The notes under the pieces are model-generated. The model was given only the letters and a program-made list of their open reading frames with translations, was not told where the DNA came from and made no database searches. Of a DNA stretch of 63,500 nucleotides, positions 1 through 10,600 are shown one piece after another (position 1 is the first letter of the stretch; each line of letters opens with the position of its first letter). This DNA comes from Symbiodinium natans. Taxonomy: Eukaryota > Sar > Dinophyceae > Suessiales > Symbiodiniaceae. The position numbers were made by a program, and so were the translations under genes. The stretch spans positions 1,264,001-1,327,500 of the forward strand of contig CAJNDS010002135.1 of assembly GCA_905221605.1 (NCBI GenBank), read 5' to 3'.

Positions 1-151
1 AGCTGCCGGGGCTTCAGTGCTTGAGCCTTCGTGCGTGAGCCGTAGGCTCCATAAATGTGCAGCCCTAAACCCCAACATCCTGGCCTGAAACCCTAAACTC
101 CTAAACTCCTAAACCCTAAACCCTAAAATCCTAAGCCTAAAGGGTGGGTTC

Positions 152-213
152 AGGGTTTAGGGTTTAGGGTTTAGGGTTTAGGGTTTAGGGTTTAGGGTTT
201 AGGGTTTAGGGCT
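152..213 (+). repeat. Telomere-type tract (TTTAGGG)n
   Basis: About nine units ending in CTAG, which serves as the acceptor before transporter exon 216-311. CCCTAAA units just upstream face it, so the strand switches within 50 bp. Confidence 0.95.
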
Positions 214-215
214 AG

Positions 216-1613
216 GCCCAGTCGCCCTCAGCATCCTCTTCGCGAGGCTTTTGGTGATTGGCGTGGTCTTGGTCCAGCTGGCGACGCTGGAGGATCCTCC
301 AAGAGGGAGTGGTTTAGGGCTTAGGGTTTAGGGTTTATGGTTTAGGGTTTAGGGGGAGAGCCAAAGCCTTAGCCCCAAATCCTCGCAACTTGCATGCCGA
401 AAGCCCGCCCTAAACCCTTTTTTCGCTCTAAACCCTCAACCCCGAACCCTAAACCCTAAACCCCAAACCCCGAAGTTAATGTACCCAGCTTTTTTGTTCT
501 GGGTTCCCGTAGAAAACAACCAACCCCAAAAAGGGTGCTGTTGTTACAGTCTGGTTACTGGGCTAGCAAGTTGAGGGCAGAAGATTAGTACTACGATTTT
601 GTTTGCACCCCTTGCCTTGTAGACACTCAAATCTTCGGGGTTAGGGTTTAGGCTTTAGGGTTTAGGCTTCATAAGGGCTTAGGGGTGTAGGCTTTAGGGC
701 TTAGGGGTTTAGAATTGAGAGTTCAAGCCAAGCCCATCCATCAGCGCAGGATGAGGCAGGCGCCGGAAGGAGAAGCGCCCCGCCATTTCACTTGGGCTCA
801 CAGATTTGTGCTGATTACTATTACATTAGAGGTTGAGGGCTTAGGGCTTCGGGCTTATAGGGCTTATAGGGCTGATAGTGCTAATAGGGCTCGTAGGGCT
901 TACTTATAGGGCTTAGAGGTTAGGGTTTAGGGTTCGGGGTTTACTCGCCTCCTCCCCTCCCCCATAGGCATGCCAGTTCCTGCTCTCTCTTGGCAGCCCG
1001 AGACCCTAAACACTATAAGCCCTCAAGAGCCTCAGGGGCAGGAGTGCTGGTTGACTCAGACGCTGTGTGCTTGCCTCTGTCACCTCAACCCTAAACCCTA
1101 AACCCTAAACCCTAAACCCTAAACCCTAAACCCTAAACCCTAAACCCTAAACCCTAAACCTCCCTTCTGCTTTGTGCACTCCATGCTTCCTGGTCCCGTT
1201 GTCCTGCCCAGAAATGTCGCACTTGGCAGCCCAGTGGTACCCTTTTCCCTTCTGTTGGGTTCAAGGTTCCCTTAGAATGTAACCAATCCCAAAAAGGGTG
1301 CCCTTATTGCAGTATGGTTTCTGGGCTACCAAGTACAGTTGCTGATCACGCAGAAAATGATGTCATACCCGAGCGCTACTCACAGAACAAGTCCTGTATC
1401 AAGAACCTTAAACACGACAAGGTCATAGGTTGGGCTGGCGCGTCCCGCGTGGTGGTACAAGCCCTTAACCCGGAACCCTAACCCCTACAAAGCCTAAACC
1501 CTGAACCCGAACTCCTAAACCTTAAGCCCTAAACGCTACCTGAGACTATGTAAAAAATGGGACAAAACCCATGAAAAGGGCCATGTTTACGCATTTTACC
1601 TTTTTTTTTTGTG

Positions 1614-1650
<37 letters not shown>

Positions 1651-4600
1651 TGGGAAGCCCTAAACCCTAAACCCTGAACCCTAAGCCCTAAACCCTAAAC
1701 CCTAAACCCTAAACCCTATACGGAGGGCAACCGAAGGAGGACAGGGAACAAAACAGTCAACCCCAACAGAAGCCCTTAATACCCCTGGAACAACCAACAA
1801 CCGAACAACAAGACCCCAAACCAAGGGCACACTTTTTACGAAACCTTTGACCGCTTTGGTCATGGCTTGAGCCAAAGATTACCGGGTTCATTGACCCTTC
1901 AACTTCCAATACCAACTCCTTTCTACAATACCAATTGCAGCTCCGCACTCCCCCTGTCCTAGGATTTCCTAGGACACATTGGAGGTGCAGATCTTTGGCC
2001 AAAAACCGCCATTTAGGCAGCAGCCAGCTGCTTGAAATGCACATTATGGTTTAACGTCATCCAGGACGAACCTTCAGCTCATTGGCTGAATCCTTTACCA
2101 TTGAGGATTTCTTCACCTCGCACTTGGAAAATTCACGTTCCAGCGGCCCGTTCCTCACCAAGGAACTCAGCATTCACCACCCAGCCATCCTTGAGGCAAT
2201 GCTTACAAAGCGTTTTAGCCCTGGGCTGTGAATATCGCAGAACATCACAGTCACTGCTTGCGTGCATACAGTTCCCACCCACTGTTGTATACAAAGTGGC
2301 ACTCGCAGGAATAACCACCGCTTTCTTGATCCACAGCCATTTATACAGCCGTCGAAAGAGGCACCATGCCAGTTCCCAGAGTATAATTGCTGCCACCAAA
2401 TATGCAACAAGGTCTGAATTGTTGACAACCATTTCAATACCTTGAGCCAGAACCATCACCGTAGACGTGTTGGCGACCTTGCACACCCCTTCTTCTGAGC
2501 AAAAGAATCCAGCAGTTGACACTTCTTCGCCACCAGTTGCCATCCCTTGCAGAGATGCAGCCACCATCATGACCGCCATTGCAAGCGAGGCTTTTTTCAA
2601 GTCAGTCCCTTGTACCAACAGTCGGAGACCCCAAAGTGCCTTTTGCTTTGCGTACACCTGTCCACTCATCAACTTAGTCAACAGGTCAGCGATCATATAC
2701 TCACCGCGAAGATGCGCTATCACCATATAACCACGGTCCACCAGAGACCTGACACCGGCTGCTCGAATTCTCAGGTGTCTTGTCCTCCAGCTTCCAGCAG
2801 GATATTGAATGATCGAGCACGTTGAAACCGAATCTGTATACAGCACTTTTTGCAGCGATTCTTCACCTGTTCCAACCAAAGCGGCAATTATAGGGGTGCA
2901 CGACTGAATCATCGTTGCTCCCTCTATGGACGCATGTAATTCAGCTTCAGCTGTACTTAAAGCCACCGTTGATTGTCTTTGTGTTGCCCACATCACTGGA
3001 CAGTCACCCCACACCACCACCGCTCCTGAGTGGCTCTTTTCGTTTTCACCTGCTGCAAAGCTGGCATCCGCGTAGGACTCCACCACCTTAACGCCTCGTC
3101 CATAACGCAACACCTCATTTCTTTCTTTTTCGCATGTTGCGATTGCTCCAAACGTCAAGCCTAACGTTGGAGTTGCAGCAAGGCCAAACGTCAAGCCTAA
3201 CGTTGGAGTTGCAGCAAGGTATCGGAAAACCTCCTCAGCCTTTTTAACCACAAATCGCGGCCTTCGGGATGTCCACAAAGACAACTGGCTCGTGCAGAAC
3301 GCCAAATCAGGTCGAGTTTTGATTGCCACCCAGAGGAACTCCCCTACGGCACCTTGAGCCGCTCGCAAGGAAGGAATATCCACCTCCTCTTCTTCACCTG
3401 GAGTTTCTTTCACCATTGGCAGGTTACTCCCTTTTCCAGTTTCATCGATCTGATACCCTCGTCGGTTCAGCAAATCTCTCACAAAGTCCTCCTGGTTGAG
3501 AAAGAAGCTGCCATTTCGATACCAGATTTGGACACCTAAAAACTTCAGGAATCCATCACCGCAGCCTGGACCACAGAACTCGGGTTCAGAAGTTTTCCAC
3601 TCCTTCCTAATCTGTTCCAAGGCCTCCCGGAGCACTGTCATAGTCCCAGCCATCAAAAAATCATCCACGTAAAGACCCATTGTCCCTACCAACTTGCTTG
3701 CACCTTCCAGCTTCTCTTGCGCCATAATAAGGAACAGACTTGGGTCTGCATTGGACCTCTGAAAGCTCATTGCTTGTCCATCCTTTGACACCCAAGACAT
3801 CCCTTGAAGACGTTGGTCTCGCCACTCCACCCATGCTGCAGGACTTTCGGCCAAACCGTACAAGGCCTTCCTCACAATCCACCGCTCCTCTTTTGTGCAA
3901 AGACCCAATTTCACCGCCGCCCTTGGGGGCTGCACCACCACCAAACGCCCTTCTCTTTGCGCCCTATTCATCGGCGCCGTCAGAAAAGCTTTGGAAATGT
4001 CTAAGCCAGCGATGATCCACACCATATATGCTGCGTGCCTCACTTGACACCTGAATGTAGTTGAATCTAAACCTGGAGCGTACAACGAGTGACGACTGAG
4101 TGACCTCGGCCCTTCATATTCTGTAGCTGCCGTTGACGAAATGAAGTTTCCACATGCACAGATACGGGCACGTCGCCTCCCTGTCCCTTGCTTCCGGGTA
4201 AACACCACCAGACTGGGAACGTACTCAATCACCGGTGCATTAGGCTCTTCCGCCAATTTGTCCAGCTTTTCTTGAGTTGTTGGTTCCACCACCTCCAACT
4301 CTTTCACCAAAGACGTCACCTCGTCCGACAATGATTCCCTCCACTTTTCCAGCTCTTGCATGGCTTCTTGTGTAGGGATTGTTTTTGTTTGCAGGAACTC
4401 AACCTCCTCTGCTGCCTCAAGCGCGGTATTTTCTTGTACCATTTGCTGAACTTGAGCTGCTTTGACCAAAAACTTCGATAGCTGTTCCTCAGCCCTTTTT
4501 GCTTTAACCAGCCATTCTCTAGTCTCTGATCCTTTCTCTTCACTCGACTCATTGGCCGATCCATGGAACTCGTCCAAGATGCAACATTCCTGTTCAGCAA

Positions 4601-7600
4601 TTAGGCGTCGAATACTCAAATGCTCTTCTAGAGCCCATTGATGCGCTTCGAACACAGCGTAGTCGACTTCTTCTGCAAGGTCGTCCAGCGAGGTCTCTTT
4701 CAACGTCATTTTTAACCACTTCCTTTTTTCACCTTCTTCAGCCTGTGGTTCCGGAAGAGGAAACTTGCATTGGAGAAGATAGCACCTATCCTTGTAGCTC
4801 AAACGCTCCATAAAAACAGGTGTGTACCCTGTCAAGGATACCCTGTTTCCTTTCCAAGGCATAGGGCCATGCAGCTTTCTCGGAAAGAACGACATGAAGT
4901 TCCAGTGGATATCCACCAATTTTCCAGGTAGGACTTTCTTCCCATAAGATTGCTCCACCACTTCAGCTCCTTCCTCTAAAACCTTTTCATCCTCAACCCA
5001 CAGCTGACCATCTTTATAGTCACCAAAGCCACACACATAATTGCAGCAATGTTTTCATTGTGACTATCCCTATGCAATGACACCGGAGCATTGCACGAGA
5101 TCTGAAGAGCAGAAAATTTGGCTTCAGGATTGTGGTGCCTCACGAATGATGCCAAATAACGACATAGCCATGGTCTTCGATGAGTCTCTTTTGTAATACC
5201 ACACACTCCGCCATGAGTATAGTGGCCCAACACCAGAGCTCGCGTACTTGTACACCAATTGTTGATACCACCTCTTCGATTCACCCTCTTTGGGTATACA
5301 ATCCCTTCCAAAAGCTCCTCACAGTCCACGTAATCATACATAGACCTTTCATACATTGACTTGGCTTTTTGCTCTTCTTTTTCCAACTGTGTTCCATCCT
5401 CAGCAGTCTCACTTTTGCAGACCAAATAAGCATTTTCATGAGGAGAACAGCAAGTCGGCCAATACTCATCACCAGGAACATTGTCCTCAACATCTGCATT
5501 TTCTTCCAGCTCCCCCAGACCCTGCATGTCATCCTCGAAAATTTCTAAGGGCGGACTCTCCCCCCGCTTGCGAAGCAAGCGCAAGGAGCCCACATGACCA
5601 CGCAGTGAAGAGGCCGGGCTTTTTTCCATTTAACCGATGGCGAACTGGAGGATCGCGAGGCGGAGGTAAAGGAGGACCTTCCTCATCAGCGAACCGAAGC
5701 GCCGGTTTTTTCCCCTTGAGACGATGCTCTGGAGGAGAAGGCTCCTGTTCTTCTACCACCCCTTCCAGCTCCAATTCAGGCGGTTCCTTTATATTGGAAA
5801 AAATCGTAGTGCAGGGAAATAACACCAGTTCATCCGGATCTTTTGCAGTCCCTTGAGCTTCCACCCAATAACCACCAGGTAGGTCATCGCATGGACCCAA
5901 AAGAAGCGCGGGCTGCGTACGATCGACCCATTGCCGACCTTTCTTTGTTCCATCCGGACCCAGCAACTCCCACGGACGACGTTTGACTTGAATCTGAGCA
6001 CCAAAGGGAAGCAATGCTTTAGGATTTAACCCCAACTCCCTTTCAGCTTTCTGCCACCGTAACATTGACCAATGGCGAGCAGCCAGTGCCCAGTACGCCG
6101 GCCCGAGTCGCGCCTCCTTTAAGAGCGACCTGACACCACGTTTGAATAAACCCACACATGCTTCAGCGCGCCCATTTGTTTGCGGGACACCAGGATCACC
6201 AGTGGTCCTATATATCAGACGAGTTTCGCAAAAGGACCGGAAGCGTGCATTGACAAACTCCCCCGCTCGATCTGAGTGGATTCTCAACACCGGATACCCA
6301 TGTCTCTGCAAGCGCACCATCATTCTTTGAACTGCCGATAAAACAGTTGTTTGCTGTTTGTCCACAATCGGCTCCACCATAACGAAGTTGATCATACGGA
6401 CCGGTTGGGTCAAGTGGTCCTTCAGTTCCTTCCAGGATTTTTCAGAAGCTTGAATTTTCAACACCTCTGCCTCCAGAACTGGCGCAGGTTCCACCGGTGC
6501 AGAGTCTTCCTCCTCAAAGTTAGCGACTGCATCGCCTAACCATTCTCCAACACCAGCACCATCATCTACCACCTGATCTTCCACCTCATCCGCATCTTCC
6601 TCCTTTTCTGGAGGGCGACCCACATTGGGATCCAACATTGGAAATTGATACACACCAATAACAGCGTGTCGTGGCTTCTGCTGGTGAGCATCCTTTGAAC
6701 ACTTGTATGGACCCGCTAAGTCCAATGATAAAGTGTAAGCATCCCCATGCTTTCGCCTCAAATGGCGACGCTCTTTTCCAGCAGCAGACACACAGATTTG
6801 ACAATCACGTCTGAAGGGAATATGCCCCCTTAGGCAATGGTCACGGAAAGCTCGCTCCTCGGTCGTCAACCTCCGTAGCGTCCCTTCTCGTTCTTGTTCA
6901 GCATCGCTCTCATGCAACCATTGTGCCAACCTGTGACGTATTCTTTTAACCAATCCAAACGCCCATCGCGCCCATATAGAGGATTGTCCAATACGCTCTT
7001 CCAGGGTAGAAGCGAATGTTGCTGACCACGGAACAACCACGCGAACCTGTTCCAACGATTCCCATAGTTCCATATCAGACACCAGGAAAGTCGTAGGTTT
7101 CACCAGAGCATGTCCCAATGCTCCTTGATCAAAGTGTGCAGCGTACATTCCATAACGCTCACAAAAGCTTTTCACCTCTGGCCAACTCCAGAAGGTAGGA
7201 CTTGAGAGCCCTTCCTGAGAACCATCCACCAGATCCTCAGCACTCAAGACCGTTTTGCCGTTCTGAGAGAAATCTTTCCCTATGAGTTCAGGGTCCCCAG
7301 GGCTTTCCATGCCAAAGAAGACAGAACTTCCATTGATGACTTCAGCAGTTCCACACCTTGAATGCACCGCCACGTCATATAGGAAAAGCATCTTCAGAAG
7401 TAAAACACCATCCTTTTGAGCTAATTCTTGATGTGGCCAAGGAAGACTTTTTACTCCCAACCGTTCAGGCCCACAGCGCCGGCGTAATACAGGTGGACCA
7501 CCGTCTTCACCTCTCAACCTTGACACTGTCCTGCATGGAGGTCCTCCAACCGCAGCAACCACCTTTCCTTCAGCCGCCAGATGCAGAAGATACTTCCAGA

Positions 7601-10600
7601 CGCTCGAATTATGTAGGTCACCGCCTTTTGTCAAATCCAGCTCCAGTACCTCCACATCCCGACTGGGAAAATGCCATTTTTGTTTTCCCGAAAATAGGTG
7701 TACCACCACCCTTTTTGCTCGTGCCAGCCGTCTCCTTTTATGACGGTTGAAAGGCAACGCGGCAATATCTCCACGTGGCAACAGCTCCATCAGCATATTT
7801 TCTGGTATATCCCCATAATACCACCGAAGAAATCTCCAGCATGCCTGGACGAACTCCTCCTCATTCGCTGACGCTGTCCGCGCTGCGCTTTGCAACGACG
7901 TTTTTACAGCCACCTCGTTGTCCGTATTCGGACACCCTTGAACCATATGTGCCACCTTCAAAGCTTGCTTTGGTGAGCACCAATCCATTTCATCAATGAT
8001 CTGAAGCGCCACCTCCTTTTCCAAACAAGGGCACCCATTCAGATCACGAACGCGAAGTTCCCCCAGAACAGGATGTGAGGCTGTGCACTTGCCACCACGC
8101 CACTGAACTCTGAGACCAACCAAGGCGCGCGCTTTGCCAATTGGCACTAGTGGATCTACCATTTCAGGAGTTACCAGGGTCCCACCTGGGGTAATACACA
8201 TCTCCCGAGATCCAACAGCTAAAGACACCAACACCTTTTGCTGCGGAAGCTGTTCTCCAGGACGAAGTGATCTGAGAGGATGTGATGCTCCCGAGTCCAA
8301 CATGCCCATTCCCGAACACTCATTGGTGTCAGAAACCCTGGCCACATGTAGAACGCATACTCCTCGGCCTTCTCCCTGCTTCGGCAACAACGTGGCATCC
8401 GACGAACCGACTCCACAGTCCGCCCTTCCATTCCTCCATTGAGAATGGGACCAAGATACACGCTGCCCTTCAGCATGCAAAACCATTTTTTCAGCTGTTT
8501 TGTAATCCATAACCAAACAGCCATGTTCAAACCACAAGAGCTGGTCCAGCGAAGATTTTGCACCCACGTGACACATCCCATTGATCACAGTGAGGTTCGC
8601 CCCAAACTCCAAAATCAACCAGAGAGGGATAATCAGGGGCCCATTGTCTTCCCTAATCAACGTCCCTTTCTCTGTAATCCTCATTGTCACACCACCAAGC
8701 GCGCTTTGCACCATAACAGTAGTGTCGGGTAAACATTCCCATGGAAAAAGCGTCCGCACAAGATGCGTAGCAGCTGTATCCACCAACGCCACTCTCCCTT
8801 CCTGCTGAAACAATCCAGATCCACATAACATTCGAACACTGGGATCCCCGCTCGATGCTGACTGCGCTGATGACAGCTTCATAGATTTCAGCACTTCCAA
8901 CGCTTCAGCAAGGACTTGATTGGGTGTTGATGGTGACGAGGGACTTGCAGAACCTTTATCCAATCCCGCATTAGCCGTCTCATCTCCCCCTTCAGCTACC
9001 TCTGCCTTTTTGGCATTTCCCCATTTCGCACCTTTGCCGCCCTTTCCCCCTTTGGGAGAATTCCCTTTAGATCTACTCCTCTCAGGATTTGAGTCCACAT
9101 TGGAACTTGCACCATCCTTATATGGACATTGCGGCTGCAGATGGCCAACGGCCCCACACTCAAAACATCTTCCTCGCTCAAGGGAGTCTTTGTCATGGCG
9201 AAATTTGCAGCGGGATCCGAACTTGCAACCTGCATCGGTCTTCCCATATATCCAACAGAAAGGACGTTCACCATCTCCGCTGTACCTTTTTCCTTTCCCT
9301 TTGCCTTTGTCACCCTCCTCTGTCTCGTCACCAGTTCCCTTTTGGGCCTTGTTTAACCTGGCCCTTTTCTTGGCGTCCGAGTCCTGCTTCACCTCTTGTT
9401 CACCAGCACTATGCAATAGCAGTTCAAACTCTGCCTGTAACATTTCAGCTAGTTGTGTCGCAGTTTCAGAGGTCGGCGAGTAGTCCACCCCCAATTTCTC
9501 CCGAAAGGATGCCACTCTGAAATGCACCGTAGGGTGTTTTGCCAGCAACGCGGATGATAAAGCATCCAATCCCTTGATAAGCAAGGTAGCGTCCGGCTCG
9601 GATGCTCGCAGCTCCCTTAATCGGGAACGCCATTGCGCCCATTGTCGCACTCCCTTAATAGCCTCTGAGATCGAGGTTGCTGAAGATGGTTGCACCAAGA
9701 AGTTCAACATTGTGCTGCGCTCATTTGCTCCACCTGGTTGGTAGACCGTCAGCAATTTGTAAAATATCATCACCGACCCCAACATTCGAGTGGAAACGAT
9801 CTCGGTCTTCAATCTCTCCGGGATCGCCTGTAGCAGCAAAGACACCGCTCTCTGCTCCAACAAAACATGCGCAGTTTGAACCACTTTGAGCCCTTCTAGC
9901 TCAGCCTTGATGCCCAACCTTTCCAGCGGAGAAACACTCAACCATTTGGCATACGCTTGATATGCCTTTGAGTAGACGCATTGCCACCACACTCTTCCTG
10001 TATCTGTCAGCGAAGACAACATTGGTTCGATCATTGCGATCCAATCACCCAGTGCCGTCGGATTGCTTGGTGTGTAGTCTGCCAAAGTTGGAAGGCTCAT
10101 CACATGCTTCCCGAGAGCCTCCGGACGTTCGGTTCCAGAACTATCACCAGTGATTGGCATACCGCGTGGCACCACTGCTCCAGGAGGTAAGCTGACCCTT
10201 CCACCAGGCCCTTGAGGTAGTCCATGTCCTATACCAGGCGTAACAGCTGTGAGCGGAACCTTTTCTAATTCCAACTTCCCAGCGACCATTTTCCACCGAT
10301 ACGGAACATCATCCACCATTGTATATCCGCCCGATCCTGCTGAATTCTCTTGCGTTGCAGTTTCCCGAGCTGAAACAAAACCGGGCTGGTTCCCCACAGG
10401 TGCGGCAGAACCATCAACACCTGACGGCACGGAAGTAATCGGAACATGTGTTAAACCAGGTGGTCCACTTGCATATCCACCACTTGCAGGGCCTCCCGTG
10501 GGGTAATTCAATGGAGGCAATCTGGAGGGTTTCTTCCCTTCAGCTACATGCATCATTGGCACTTCTTTTTCATCCTCCACTTGAACATCCCCCCCTGGAC

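Larger units (their letters stand above)
312..1221. other. Intron 1 of the transporter, left part
   Basis: Mixed TTTAGGG/CCCTAAA fragments, a diverged family 2 copy (481-570) and a GC-rich stretch (715-905) whose open frame is biased and shows no gene. The intron continues through element A to 12406. Confidence 0.6.

Noticed and set aside
152-213. TTTAGGG repeats as a true chromosome end
   Set aside because: Tracts are internal, face both ways, recur across all 63.5 kb and lie between exons. They are interstitial repeats.
8920-9520. Plus-strand ORFs of 140-190 codons opposite element A gag
   Set aside because: The minus-strand frame carries zinc knuckles and gag; the plus-strand readings are its shadows.
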